Source of the DNA: Acidimicrobiia bacterium
GTDB lineage: Bacteria > Actinomycetota > Acidimicrobiia > Acidimicrobiales > Aldehydirespiratoraceae
Direction: 5' to 3'
DNA: 64,000 bases
Assembly (NCBI GenBank): GCA_022828135.1
Contig: JAJEJB010000028.1
Coordinates: 1-64,000, forward strand
The translations under genes and the position numbers were made by a program. Shown here piece by piece: positions 18,013 to 26,660 of this stretch (position 1 is its first letter; each line of letters starts with the position of its first letter). The notes beneath the pieces are model-generated. The model was given only the letters and a program-made list of their open reading frames with translations, made no database searches and was not told the DNA's origin.

Positions 18013-18812
18013 GCACGCTGGTGATCGAGGGCTTGCGGGCGTCGGTGGCGGGTCGCGAGATCCTGACCGGCGTCGACCTGGAGGTGGCCGCGGGCGAGGT
18101 GCACGCGGTGATGGGACCCAACGGGTCGGGCAAGTCGACCCTGGCCCACGTGATCGCCGGACGCAGCGGCTACGACGTGCTCGACGGCTCCGTCCGCCTC
18201 GACGGCACGGAACTGCTGGGAATGCCCGCGTGGCGGCGGGCCGAGGCGGGCCTGTTCCTGGCCATGCAGTATCCCACCGAGGTTCCGGGCGTCTCGCTGC
18301 TCAACATGCTCACCGAGTCGGTGTGCACCCCCGAGGGTGCCGCCGTCGCTGAGCAGATGCGTTCCGAAGCCGGCCGCATCGGCCTCGATGAGCAGTTCCT
18401 GCAGCGCCCGGTGAATGTGGATCTCTCGGGAGGGGAGCGCAAGCGCAACGAGGCCCTGCAGCTCGGCGTGCTGAAGCCGGCTTTCGCGGTGATCGACGAG
18501 CTCGACTCCGGCCTTGATGTGGACGCGTTGAGGCTGGTAGCCGGCCGCATCGAGGAGGCCACCGAGCATGATGGGCTCGGCGTGCTGGCCATCACCCACT
18601 ACAGCCGTGTCTTCGCTCATCTCAGGCCGGATTCGGTGCACGTGTTCGCCGGCGGCCGAATACAGGAGTCCGGGGGATCCGAGTTGGCCGACGAGCTGGA
18701 GGCTGAGGGCTACGAGCGCTGGACAGGGGCCGTCCCGCAGCCGGACTCGGACGCGGGAGCCACCCCCTTCACCGACCCCTTCGGAGACCCGTTCGCGGAC
18801 CTGCTGACCTGA
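18009..18812 (+). CDS. sufC: Fe-S assembly ATPase SufC, first paralogue
   Basis: SufC is the ABC-type ATPase that drives conformational change in SufBCD. The 267-residue product has Walker A GPNGSGKST at residues 37-45, the Q-loop region FLAMQYPTEVPG near 85, the signature LSGGERKRNE near 142, and Walker B AVIDELDSGLDVDAL near 165. The last 20-25 residues (a TPFTDPFGDPFADLL tail) extend past usual SufC length. It starts at GTG 18009, overlapping the Rieske stop. A second SufC lies at 25817-26575 on the other strand and is closer to canonical length. Confidence 0.94.
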   Translation: MSTLVIEGLRASVAGREILTGVDLEVAAGEVHAVMGPNGSGKSTLAHVIAGRSGYDVLDGSVRLDGTELLGMPAWRRAEAGLFLAMQYPTEVPGVSLLNMLTESVCTPEGAAVAEQMRSEAGRIGLDEQFLQRPVNVDLSGGERKRNEALQLGVLKPAFAVIDELDSGLDVDALRLVAGRIEEATEHDGLGVLAITHYSRVFAHLRPDSVHVFAGGRIQESGGSELADELEAEGYERWTGAVPQPDSDAGATPFTDPFGDPFADLLT

Positions 18813-18843
18813 GCGGCACTGGTCAGGCGTAGCATCGGGGACC

Positions 18844-19137
18844 ATGAGCAAGGACGACCTGCTGACCGAGGCCGAGATCGGCGACCTGCTGGCCACTCAT
18901 CCCGAATGGCGCCGCGACGGCAACGTGCTGCGCCGCTCGTACCAGTTCGCCGACTTCCGGGCCGCGTTCGCGTTCATGGCCCATGTGGCGCTGATCGCCG
19001 AGCGGCTCTTCCATCACCCCGAGTGGTCCAACGTCTACAACAAGGTGGAACTGGCCATCACCAGCCACGATGTGGGCGGCCTCTCGGCCCGCGACCGCGA
19101 CTTCATCGAACGCGTCGACGCCGCCGCCGGCGGCTAG
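18844..19137 (+). CDS. 4a-hydroxytetrahydrobiopterin (pterin-4a-carbinolamine) dehydratase
   Basis: The 97-residue protein has the PCD fold and catalytic region: FADFRAAFAFMAHVALIAE, then HHPEWSNVYNKVELAITSHDVGG, split here as HHPEWSNVYNKVE with the paired His and the later TSHDVGG, close to the family pattern HHPEW-x-N-VYN-x-V. It dehydrates pterin-4a-carbinolamine; in bacteria lacking aromatic hydroxylases the role is less clear. TAGCAT at 18830-18835 lies 8 nt before the ATG, suggesting a leaderless transcript. A DHPS-like gene follows 78 bp later, giving a possible pterin context. Confidence 0.93.
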   Translation: MSKDDLLTEAEIGDLLATHPEWRRDGNVLRRSYQFADFRAAFAFMAHVALIAERLFHHPEWSNVYNKVELAITSHDVGGLSARDRDFIERVDAAAGG

Positions 19138-19215
19138 GAGCCTGGGCGCCTCACTCCGCCTCGCCCCCCGAAGTGCCGGGTGGGATGGCACCGGCGTTGT
19201 GCGACACTGCCGGGC

Positions 19216-20010
19216 GTGGCGGATCACGCACCGGCAATGAGGCTGCACGGCGTTGTCAATGCCTCGCCGGACTCGCTGGCCGACTTCTCGGTGGCCACCA
19301 CGGTGGAGGGCGCGACGATCCGGGCTGCTGAGCTGCTCGATCAGGGCTGCGTCGGCATCGATCTCGGTGGTGCGGGCTCCACCCAGTTCGCCGACCGGGT
19401 GGATGTCGAGGCCGAATGGCGGCGCATCGACGGCAAGATCCAGGCCCTAGCGGAGCTGTGCGAGGCACGCGGGGCGCAACTCTCCGTGGACTCGTGGCAG
19501 CCGGAGATCATGCGACGGGCGCTTGACTGCGGCGCCACGATGATCAACGCGGCCGACGGACTCCAGAACGCAGAAATGGTGCAACTCGCCGCCCAGCGGG
19601 ACGTGCCGGTGGTGGCGCCGTTCGTGTGGGGTGCCGACCCCAAGGCCTCCCGGCATGTGATCGGCGATCCGGTCGAAGTGATCTGCGAGTGGTTCGAGCG
19701 CTCGTTGCACCGGTGGGAGAGTGAAGGCGTCGATCGCAGCCGGCTGATCCTCGACCCCGGAACCGGCTTCGGCCCGCCCGACTGGGAGTGGCCCGACCGC
19801 TACCGGTACCAGAAACGGGTCTACGAGAACCTCGACGCGCTGCGAGCCTTCGGCCTGCCGGTCTACCTCCCCCTGCCGTGGAAGAAGACGGTTCAGCACG
19901 ACGAGCTGCTGGAGATCTGTATCCGGGCCGGCTTCGACTACGGCCGGTGCCACCGGCCCGACCGGGTGCTGGAGGCGATGGCCCGCCTCAACGCCGTCAC
20001 TGAACCGTGA
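19216..20010 (+). CDS. dihydropteroate synthase-like protein, divergent
   Basis: A 264-residue TIM-barrel protein of the pterin-binding family. Equivalents of FolP motifs are present but altered: NASPDSLADFS for the usual NxTPDSFSDGG, DLGGAGSTQF for DIGGESTRPG, LSVDSWQPEIMRRAL for the S-I/V-D-T strand, MINAADG for INDVxA, and LDPGTGFG for the DPGIGFGK loop. The Lys and Arg of the canonical PABA/pterin pocket are not all in place, so it may use another pterin or be a non-classical FolP2-type protein. Start GTG 19216 or ATG 19237. Two 48-bp inverted-repeat elements follow its stop. Confidence 0.75.
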   Translation: MADHAPAMRLHGVVNASPDSLADFSVATTVEGATIRAAELLDQGCVGIDLGGAGSTQFADRVDVEAEWRRIDGKIQALAELCEARGAQLSVDSWQPEIMRRALDCGATMINAADGLQNAEMVQLAAQRDVPVVAPFVWGADPKASRHVIGDPVEVICEWFERSLHRWESEGVDRSRLILDPGTGFGPPDWEWPDRYRYQKRVYENLDALRAFGLPVYLPLPWKKTVQHDELLEICIRAGFDYGRCHRPDRVLEAMARLNAVTEP

Positions 20011-20017
20011 TAGCCGG

Positions 20018-20065
20018 GAATTGGCAGCGGGGAGCGCGCTTTTTGGCCTTTTGCGCTGCCAATTC
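20018..20065 (+). repeat. 48-bp inverted-repeat element, copy A
   Basis: Perfect 11-bp terminal inverted repeats GAATTGGCAGC and GCTGCCAATTC enclose a 26-bp GC/T-rich interior. It begins 8 bp after the DHPS-like stop. Copies B (20089), C (29412) and D (52416) have exactly the same 48-bp length. The hairpin could act as a terminator. Confidence 0.85.
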
Positions 20066-20088
20066 GCGGTGGCTCTGGGGGGCGTCGT

Positions 20089-20136
20089 GAATTGGCAGCG
20101 GGGAGCGCGCTTTTGGGACTCCTGCGCTGCCAATTC
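20089..20136 (+). repeat. 48-bp inverted-repeat element, copy B
   Basis: Same perfect 11-bp ends as copy A and a near-identical first part of the interior (GGGGAGCGCGCTTTTGG). It lies 71 bp after copy A in the same orientation and ends 18 bp before the helicase GTG at 20155. Confidence 0.85.
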
Positions 20137-20154
20137 ACGGAAGGGCGGGGGAGC

Positions 20155-22965
20155 GTGAGCCGGCCCGGTCGCAGCGGGGATAAGGCTTCCCCGGCCTACA
20201 TCCCGGAACAGGCCGCTGGGCCTGACTGCCTGGGACGCAGCGTGCTGGTGGCGCCCGGGCAGTCCGCGCCCGGGCCGTGGGAGCAATGCCCCCGGGTGAC
20301 TGTGGGAACTGGATCACCAGATCCGGCCACGGGTCGGAGATTGCGCTCGTCGTGGCGCAAGCGCGAGCGGCTGGTGATCGAAGTGGACGGCCTGTTGCCC
20401 GGCGCCGAGCCGACGCTGGAGGCGCCCTGGTGGACGCTCCAACCCGGAACAACGCTCGGCGACGAGGTCTGGCACCACCTGCTCACGGCCAACGCGGTGG
20501 ACGCAAGAGACCCAGACCGGCTGCGCTTCGCCCCCCGCGAGCGTGCCCTGGAGGCGGGCGCCCGTCCCGCGGCCGCACCAGGCGATGTCACCGCCGACGG
20601 GGTAGGCCTGTGGTGCGACGGCGGGCCGCTGGATTCGTTCGATCCTTCGGAGCTGCACGGTGCCGCACTGGTACCGGCCGCCAACCTCTCGGTGGGCCGC
20701 CTGTCGGCCTTGCGGCCGTGCGAGCCCGTCGCCGACCTGGCACCCGACCAGCGTCGTGCGGTGGGACACCTCGGCGGCGGGGCCTGCATCGTGGCTCCGG
20801 CCGGATCGGGCAAGACCCGGGTGCTCACCGAGCGGGTCCGCTGGCTGGTCCGAGACCTGGGCGTGGAGCCGTCGGCGGTCTGCCTGGTGGCCTACAACGT
20901 CCGGGCTCGGGCCGAAATGCAGCAGCGCACCGCCGACCTTGACGGTCTGGAGGTGCGCACCCTCAACAGCCTGGCGCTGGCGGTGTGCAACGGCACCGGC
21001 CCCTTCGCCCGCCCCGCGCGCCATGGTCGGGTCGATGTCATCGACGAACGGGCCGTGCGCGACCTGCTGCACGGACTGGTGGGGGAGCGGACGCCCCGGA
21101 GGCGTCGGCGGGCTATGACCGACCCGCTGGCGCCGTGGCTGGAGGCTCTGAGCGCCTCCCGGCTGGGACTGCGGGATCCGGCCGAGGTTGAGAACGACTA
21201 CGCCCCCGACGTTGAGGGCTTCGCGGAGTTGGCGCCGGCCTACGCCGAGGCACTGGACGAGCGAGGCGCCGTCGACTTCGACCACCAGATCGTCCGGGCC
21301 ATCGATGTGCTGTTGACCGATCCGGCTGCCCGGGCCGCGGCCCGCCGGGTGTGCGGCGTGCTGCTAGTGGATGAGTTCCAGGACCTCACGCCGGCCCATC
21401 TGCTGATGATCCGGCTGCTGGCCGGCCCGAGGGCCGACGTGTTCGGCGTGGGCGATGACGACCAGACCATCTACGGCTACTCGGGCGCCTCGCCCCGCTG
21501 GCTGATCGAGTACGAGCGCTACTTCCCGGGCGCGGCCCGCCACCTGCTCGGAGTCAACTACCGCTGTCCGCCCACAGTGGTACAGGCCGCCTCCAACCTG
21601 CTCTCGCACAACCGGCACCGCATCGCCAAAGACATCGAGCCCCGTCCAGGTCGCCCATCCGCTTCGGACGACCGCCAGGTCGACGTGAGAGCCGTGCGCG
21701 ACGGCGGCTCAGCTGTTGTCGAGAGGGTCCGAACCCTCGTCGCCCGTGGCGTCGATGCGAGCGATGTCGCGGTGTTGACCAGAGTCAACAGCACGCTGCT
21801 GGCCCCGCAGGTCCTGCTGTCGGAGGCGGGGATTGACTGTATGACGCCGGTCGGGCCGTGGTTCCTGGAGCGCACCGGCGTGGCCGCCGCGCTGGCGTGG
21901 CTCCGCCTGGCCACTACCGGAGCGGCCCGGCTACCGGCCGCCGCGCTGGGGACCGCGGCCCGCCGCCCGCCCCGAGGCATCTCTCCGAGGGTGGTCGAAT
22001 GGATAGCCGAGCAGCACAACGTGGGAGCGCTGCGCCGGCTCGCCGGACGCATCTCCGACGAGCGGACGTCAGAACGGGTGGAGGACTTCGCCGATGACGT
22101 GGAGCGCCTCGGCGACATGGCCCGCGAAGGCGCCGACACGCTGTGCCTGCTGGAGGCGGTACGGGACGGGACACAGCTCGGTACCAGCCTCGACGAGCGA
22201 CTCGACGCCTCCCGCCGCTCGGTGGACCGGTCCGCCCACGGCGACGACCTGCGGGCCCTGCTGTCGGTGGCGCCGCACTGCACCGACCCGGCCGCGTTCG
22301 AGGGCTGGCTAAGGGACCGCCTGACCCAGGGCCACACCGACGGCGCCGAGGGCGACCCGCGGCTGGGCCGGCCGTCGTGGGGCCGGGGCGTGCGCCTGGC
22401 CACCGTGCATCGGGTCAAGGGCCTGGAGTGGCCCCACGTGATAGTCCTGTCGGCCACCGAGGGCCTGATGCCCCACCGGCTGGCCAGTGACATCGAGGAG
22501 GAGCGCCGCGTCTTCCATGTGGCCATCACCCGCGGCTCGGAGTCCGTCCTAGTCGTCGCCGACGGCCCGAAGTCCCCCTTCATCACCGAGATGTCCTGGC
22601 GTTCCAAGCTGGAACCGGCGGGATTGTCCGCAGAGGGCCGTGCTCGCCCTCAACGCCGCACGCCGGCCGGTGATCGGGAGGCGCCGAGCCGGTCATCGAA
22701 GTCCAAGAGCCCGCCCATCGACATCGCAGCCGAGCCGGAGGCCGCTGAGATGTTCGAACGCCTGCGCCACTGGCGTTTGGAACAAAGCAAGGCCGACGAC
22801 GTGCCAGCCTTCGTGGTCTTCTCCGATGCCGCCCTGCGCGAGCTGGCCCGCCGGCGACCAGCCACCGACGAGGCCCTGCTGGCCGTGCCCGGTATCGGCC
22901 CAGCAAAGCTCGCCGCTTACGGCGAGACCCTCAAGTCCCTGCTGGCCGGACCGGAGGCCCCCTAG
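20155..22965 (+). CDS. UvrD/PcrA-type superfamily I DNA helicase with HRDC tail (UvrD2-like)
   Basis: A 936-residue ATP-dependent 3'-5' DNA helicase. After a long N-terminal extension of about 200 residues come motif I APAGSGKTRVL, motif II VDEFQDLTPAHL, motif III GDDDQTIYGYSGASP, motif IV-type GVNYRCPPTVVQAA, motif V VHRVKGLEWPHVIV and motif VI VFHVAITRGSESV. The C-terminus from about residue 855 is an HRDC domain (VFSDAALRELARRRPATDEA, then LLAVPGIGPAKLAAYGE), as in mycobacterial UvrD2. The open frame extends upstream, but it runs through a 48-bp repeat, so I use GTG 20155 with GGGGGAG before it; later starts are possible. Its stop shares CTAG with the convergent gene. Confidence 0.9.
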   Translation: MSRPGRSGDKASPAYIPEQAAGPDCLGRSVLVAPGQSAPGPWEQCPRVTVGTGSPDPATGRRLRSSWRKRERLVIEVDGLLPGAEPTLEAPWWTLQPGTTLGDEVWHHLLTANAVDARDPDRLRFAPRERALEAGARPAAAPGDVTADGVGLWCDGGPLDSFDPSELHGAALVPAANLSVGRLSALRPCEPVADLAPDQRRAVGHLGGGACIVAPAGSGKTRVLTERVRWLVRDLGVEPSAVCLVAYNVRARAEMQQRTADLDGLEVRTLNSLALAVCNGTGPFARPARHGRVDVIDERAVRDLLHGLVGERTPRRRRRAMTDPLAPWLEALSASRLGLRDPAEVENDYAPDVEGFAELAPAYAEALDERGAVDFDHQIVRAIDVLLTDPAARAAARRVCGVLLVDEFQDLTPAHLLMIRLLAGPRADVFGVGDDDQTIYGYSGASPRWLIEYERYFPGAARHLLGVNYRCPPTVVQAASNLLSHNRHRIAKDIEPRPGRPSASDDRQVDVRAVRDGGSAVVERVRTLVARGVDASDVAVLTRVNSTLLAPQVLLSEAGIDCMTPVGPWFLERTGVAAALAWLRLATTGAARLPAAALGTAARRPPRGISPRVVEWIAEQHNVGALRRLAGRISDERTSERVEDFADDVERLGDMAREGADTLCLLEAVRDGTQLGTSLDERLDASRRSVDRSAHGDDLRALLSVAPHCTDPAAFEGWLRDRLTQGHTDGAEGDPRLGRPSWGRGVRLATVHRVKGLEWPHVIVLSATEGLMPHRLASDIEEERRVFHVAITRGSESVLVVADGPKSPFITEMSWRSKLEPAGLSAEGRARPQRRTPAGDREAPSRSSKSKSPPIDIAAEPEAAEMFERLRHWRLEQSKADDVPAFVVFSDAALRELARRRPATDEALLAVPGIGPAKLAAYGETLKSLLAGPEAP

Positions 22966-24035
22966 TTCGCCGGCGAGGCGGAGGGCTCAGCGGTGTCGGC
23001 GTGCTGGCCGCCGAGGTCGTGGTAGACGGTGAAGAAGGCGATGGCGCTCAACATCTCGGGGAACACGCCCAACCCGACAAGGGTCACGCGGGCAACAACG
23101 TCGTTGAACAGCCCGAGGAGCTCCGCGACGACCAGCACCGGGACGGTGGCCGCGAGCGAGAGGACGAAGATCAATGCCATGCGGCCCAGGGTCGCCCAGT
23201 AGGCGCTCCTGAGCAGGGCGCGTGCATAGCGCATCGACGGCTCGGCCGGGCCGACGGCGGCAGTCATCATGGTGAGAAGCACGAGTGGTGCGGCGACCCC
23301 TATCACCACCAGACCCATCGCTGCTCCCAACACCACTGCAAGCGCACCCGACGCCAGGCTGAGCAGTCCCGCTACGAGAGATACCACCATTAGCGCCGCG
23401 AAGAACATCACCAGCAGCATCAGGCCCGCGCCGGCGATGCGCAATAGGCGTTTGAGGCCGGCCCGCAGCGCGCCGGATGCGCCTATATGCCTCTGACCCA
23501 GCCGAGCCACCGCAATCTGGCCGAACGCGGCGAACTGGACGATGTTGACGGCGATGACGACGACGGCACCCACCACCATCAGGAGCATCCCCGCGGCCAG
23601 AGTGGACGAGCCCCGGCCCTCGAGGCGGTCGGTCACGTCGTTCCAGCGACTCTCCAACAAGGCGTTGAATTCCTCATCGTCGGCGTCGGGATCGACGGCA
23701 GCCACTTCATCGACCAGAGCTCCGAGTGTGTCGCCGAACACATCGTCGAATCCCCTCCTGACGGCCTCTTCGCCGGCCAGGTACACCACGGCCACTACCG
23801 CATAGATGACGAGCAGCGGCCGCAGGTTCTGCGTCATCAGCCGCCAAGTGCCGCCGAGCAGGTCGCGAATGCTGCGGTGCCGGGAGCCAGCACCATCGCG
23901 GGAGGCGCTGGCCTCTTCGTCGGGGGTGCCGTAACGGGGTGAGCGGTGGTCGGTCCAGCGGGAGCCGTCCCAGTACCGGTACCGCGCGGGATCCTCGGGA
24001 TCGACGTACCAATCGGCCGGCGGCAGGTCCGTCAC
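22962..24035 (-). CDS. DUF2510-domain multi-pass membrane protein
   Basis: A 357-residue protein. Residues 5-32 are the DUF2510 motif (ADWYVDPEDPARYRYWDGSR followed by WTDHRSP), typical of actinobacterial membrane proteins. Then come about six hydrophobic segments: LLVIYAVVAVVYLAG near 92, LAAGMLLMVVGAVVVIAVN near 145, LMLLVMFFAALMVVSLVAG near 205, AVVLGAAMGLVVIGVAAPLV near 232, IFVLSLAATVPVLVVAELL near 290, and a C-terminal one. The organisation resembles DUF7544/glycerophosphoryl-type membrane domains of unknown function. Start is GTG at 24035. It sits 36 bp downstream of the sufU start side on the same strand order but its relation to SUF is unclear. Confidence 0.75.
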   Translation of the reverse strand: MTDLPPADWYVDPEDPARYRYWDGSRWTDHRSPRYGTPDEEASASRDGAGSRHRSIRDLLGGTWRLMTQNLRPLLVIYAVVAVVYLAGEEAVRRGFDDVFGDTLGALVDEVAAVDPDADDEEFNALLESRWNDVTDRLEGRGSSTLAAGMLLMVVGAVVVIAVNIVQFAAFGQIAVARLGQRHIGASGALRAGLKRLLRIAGAGLMLLVMFFAALMVVSLVAGLLSLASGALAVVLGAAMGLVVIGVAAPLVLLTMMTAAVGPAEPSMRYARALLRSAYWATLGRMALIFVLSLAATVPVLVVAELLGLFNDVVARVTLVGLGVFPEMLSAIAFFTVYHDLGGQHADTAEPSASPAN

Positions 24036-24071
24036 GAACCGAACCGTATCAGCCGCCGGTGGGCCGGCTTC

Positions 24072-24560
24072 TCAGGCGAAGGTCTCGTCGAGGGCCTGCA
24101 CCAGGGTGTTCCACGACAGGGTGGCGCACTTGATCCGCACCGGGAACTTGACCACGCCCCGCAGGGCCTCCAGATCTCCGAGCTTGACGTCTGAGGCCCC
24201 GTTGCCGCTGTCACCGTCGTCGTCCAGGTCGTCTCCGGTGCCGCCGATCCCTGTTCCGTGGATGGACATCATGTGCTTGAAGGCCCGCACCAGTCGCCGC
24301 ACCTCCGCCACGCTGCGGCCCTTGACGGCAGTGGACATCATCGACGCCGAGGACTGGCTGATCGAGCACCCCTGGCCTCCCGTCGACACCTCGACGATCA
24401 CACCGTCCTGCACCTCCAGGTAGATGACCACCTCGTCGCCGCACAGCGGGTTGAAGCCCACGGCCTGGACGGCCGGCGGCACCTCCAGTTCGCCGCGGTT
24501 GCGGGGGTTGCGGTAGTGGTCGAGGATGATCTCGCGGTACAGGTCCTCCAGGCCGGCCAT
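24072..24560 (-). CDS. sufU: Fe-S assembly sulfur-transfer protein SufU
   Basis: SufU accepts persulfide sulfur from SufS and passes it to SufB. The 162-residue product has the zinc/active-site cysteines: NPLCGDEV near residue 40, GGQGCSISQSSASMM near 65 and FPVRIKCATLSWN near 142, with DHYRNPRNRG near the start. An acidic insert (GDDLDDDGDSGNG) sits near residue 110 in the region where SufU differs from IscU. It follows sufS by 12 bp. Together with sufS and the second sufC it forms a SUF block on the opposite strand from sufBD. Confidence 0.93.
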   Translation of the reverse strand: MAGLEDLYREIILDHYRNPRNRGELEVPPAVQAVGFNPLCGDEVVIYLEVQDGVIVEVSTGGQGCSISQSSASMMSTAVKGRSVAEVRRLVRAFKHMMSIHGTGIGGTGDDLDDDGDSGNGASDVKLGDLEALRGVVKFPVRIKCATLSWNTLVQALDETFA

Positions 24561-24572
24561 GGCTCTCTCCCG

Positions 24573-25820
24573 CTACCTGGCGAAGAACTCGCCGGCGGCG
24601 CCGAGAGCGTCGGCCAGGGCGTCCACGTCGGACGTGTCGTTGTACACGTAGAGCGATGCCCGGGCGGTGGCCGGCACCCCGAGATGCCGCATCAGCGGCT
24701 TGGCGCAGTGATGGCCGGCCCGCACGCACACGCCGCGGTCGTCGAGCACCTGCGAGAGGTCGTGGGGGTGGATGTCCCGGAAGCTCATCGACAGCACACC
24801 ACCTCTGCAGGCCGGTTCGGACGGGCCGTGCACCGCGAGGTCCGGGCCGTAGCGCTCCTCGAGCGTGCGCAGCGCGTAGGCCGTGAGGCTGACCTCGTGC
24901 TCGCGCACCCGGTCCATTCCCAGCCCTTCGAGGTAGGCGACCGCCGCGCCGAGGCCGACGATCTCCGCGATGGGTGGGGTCCCGGCCTCGAACTTGTGGG
25001 GGATGTGGTTGGGCAGGAAGCCGTCCTTGCGCACATCCAGGATCATCTCGCCGCCCCCGAGGAACGGGGGCATCGCCTCGAGCAGCTCGGCTCGGGCCCA
25101 CAACACCCCGATGCCGGTCGGTCCGCACATCTTGTGGCCGGTGAAGCCCAGGAAGTCGGCCCCGAGTGCCTGCACGTCCGTCGGCAGGTGGGGGACGTAC
25201 TGGGCCGCGTCCACCAGCACCAGCGCGCCGGCGTCATGGGCGGCGTCGGCCAGGCGTCGTATCGGGTTGAGCGTGCCCAGCACGTTGCTCATGGCGGTCA
25301 CGCCCAGGAGCTTGGCCCCGTCCAGGAGCTGGTCCAGGTTGGCGAGATCGAGCTGGCCGTCGGCTCCGACGCCGATCCAGCGGAGCTCGAAGCCTTTCTC
25401 GGCCGCCATGATGTGCCAGGGGACGATGTTGGCGTGGTGCTCCATCTCGGTGATCACCACGGCGTCACCCGGCCCGAGGTTGGCCCCTCCCCACGATCGG
25501 GCCACCAGGTTTATTGCCTCGGTGACGTTCTTCGTGAACACGATCTCGTCGGCGGACGGCGCGTTCACGAACCGGGCGATCCCCGCTCGGGACGCCTCCA
25601 TGGCCTCGGTGGCCTGGGCCGCGATCTCGTAGGCGCCCCGGTGCACGTTGGCATTGATCGTCTCGTAGTAGCTGTTCATGGCGTCCAGCACGCAGCGGGG
25701 CTTCTGCGACGAAGCAGCCGAGTCCAAGTAGACGATGGGCCGGCCGTGGACCTGACGCCCCAGTAGCGGGAACTGCGCCTTCGTCACCGCTCCGAGCCGG
25801 TCGCCCCCGCCGCTGCTCAT
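24573..25820 (-). CDS. sufS: cysteine desulfurase SufS
   Basis: PLP-dependent group II cysteine desulfurase, 415 residues, the sulfur donor for cluster assembly. Visible blocks: YLDSAASSQKPRCVLDAMN near residue 30, VHRGAYEIAAQATEAME, FTKNVTEAINLVA, VVITEMEHHANIVPWH near 120 (cofactor-stacking His), VDAAQYVPHLPTDV near 200, the PLP lysine in GFTGHKMCGPTGIGVLWA near 225, and the catalytic Cys loop VCVRAGHHCAKPLM near 365. Its ATG overlaps the sufC2 stop by 4 bp (ATGA), so translation is probably coupled in the order sufC2, sufS, sufU. Confidence 0.96.
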   Translation of the reverse strand: MSSGGGDRLGAVTKAQFPLLGRQVHGRPIVYLDSAASSQKPRCVLDAMNSYYETINANVHRGAYEIAAQATEAMEASRAGIARFVNAPSADEIVFTKNVTEAINLVARSWGGANLGPGDAVVITEMEHHANIVPWHIMAAEKGFELRWIGVGADGQLDLANLDQLLDGAKLLGVTAMSNVLGTLNPIRRLADAAHDAGALVLVDAAQYVPHLPTDVQALGADFLGFTGHKMCGPTGIGVLWARAELLEAMPPFLGGGEMILDVRKDGFLPNHIPHKFEAGTPPIAEIVGLGAAVAYLEGLGMDRVREHEVSLTAYALRTLEERYGPDLAVHGPSEPACRGGVLSMSFRDIHPHDLSQVLDDRGVCVRAGHHCAKPLMRHLGVPATARASLYVYNDTSDVDALADALGAAGEFFAR

Positions 25821-26575
25821 GACCCGTACCGTTCGTAGCCCTCGCGCTCGAGCCGGTCGGCCAACTCGGGGCCGCCGCTCTCGACGATGCGACCGTCGAG
25901 GAGCACATGAACCCTGTCGGGGTGCAGTCCCGAGGTGAGGATGCGCTGGAAGTGGGTGATGGCCAGCACACCCAGCTCGGGCCGCACGGCTCGCACCTCC
26001 TGCACGCCGGTGGCCACTATGCGCAGCGCGTCGATGTCGAGGCCGGTATCGGTCTCGTCAAGGATGGCCATGTCCGGCTCGAGGACCGCCATCTGCAAGA
26101 TCTCGTTGCGCTTCTTCTCGCCGCCGGAGAACTTCTCGTTGAGGTGGCGGTCCATCAGCTGCGAGTCGATGGACAGGCGCTCCATCCACTCGACCATGGT
26201 CATGTAGGTCTCGATCGAGCTGACGTCGGTGCCCTTGCGGGACTGGAGCGCCTGGGTGAGGAAGTTCCGCACCGACACGCCCGGGATCTCCTGGGGGTAC
26301 TGGAAGGCGAGGAACAGGCCGGCCTTGCCCCGCACCTCCGGGGGCCAGGCGGTGATGTCCTCGCCCTTGAAGCGGATCGAGCCCCCGGTGACCTCGTACT
26401 CGGGGCTGCCGAGCAGTGCCGCGGCCAGGGTGGACTTCCCCGATCCGTTGGGGCCCATCAGGGCGTGCAGTTCGCCCGCGCCGACTACCAGGTCCACACC
26501 GCGCAGGATCTCAATGCCGCCGTCGACAGTTGCCACATGCAGGCCGTCGATCTCGAAGAGCGGTGCTGCGGGCAC
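25817..26575 (-). CDS. sufC: Fe-S assembly ATPase SufC, second paralogue
   Basis: A 252-residue ABC ATPase with Walker A GPNGSGKST near residue 41, Q-loop FLAFQYPQEIPGVSV near 88, signature FSGGEKKRNE near 148 and Walker B AILDETDTGLDIDAL near 172, all intact and close to textbook SufC. It is clearly different in sequence from the sufC at 18009-18812, so the two are old paralogues or of different origin rather than a recent duplication. It starts at GTG 26575 and heads sufC2-sufS-sufU, divergent from the acyl-CoA dehydrogenase gene with 85 bp between them. Confidence 0.94.
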   Translation of the reverse strand: MPAAPLFEIDGLHVATVDGGIEILRGVDLVVGAGELHALMGPNGSGKSTLAAALLGSPEYEVTGGSIRFKGEDITAWPPEVRGKAGLFLAFQYPQEIPGVSVRNFLTQALQSRKGTDVSSIETYMTMVEWMERLSIDSQLMDRHLNEKFSGGEKKRNEILQMAVLEPDMAILDETDTGLDIDALRIVATGVQEVRAVRPELGVLAITHFQRILTSGLHPDRVHVLLDGRIVESGGPELADRLEREGYERYGS

Positions 26576-26660
26576 GCCTCGATCCTACGGCCCGCAGCGG
26601 GTACTACGGCCCTTCAGCCCCGATAGGTTGGCCCTCACACGACTGCTAGGAGTGTCCCAC

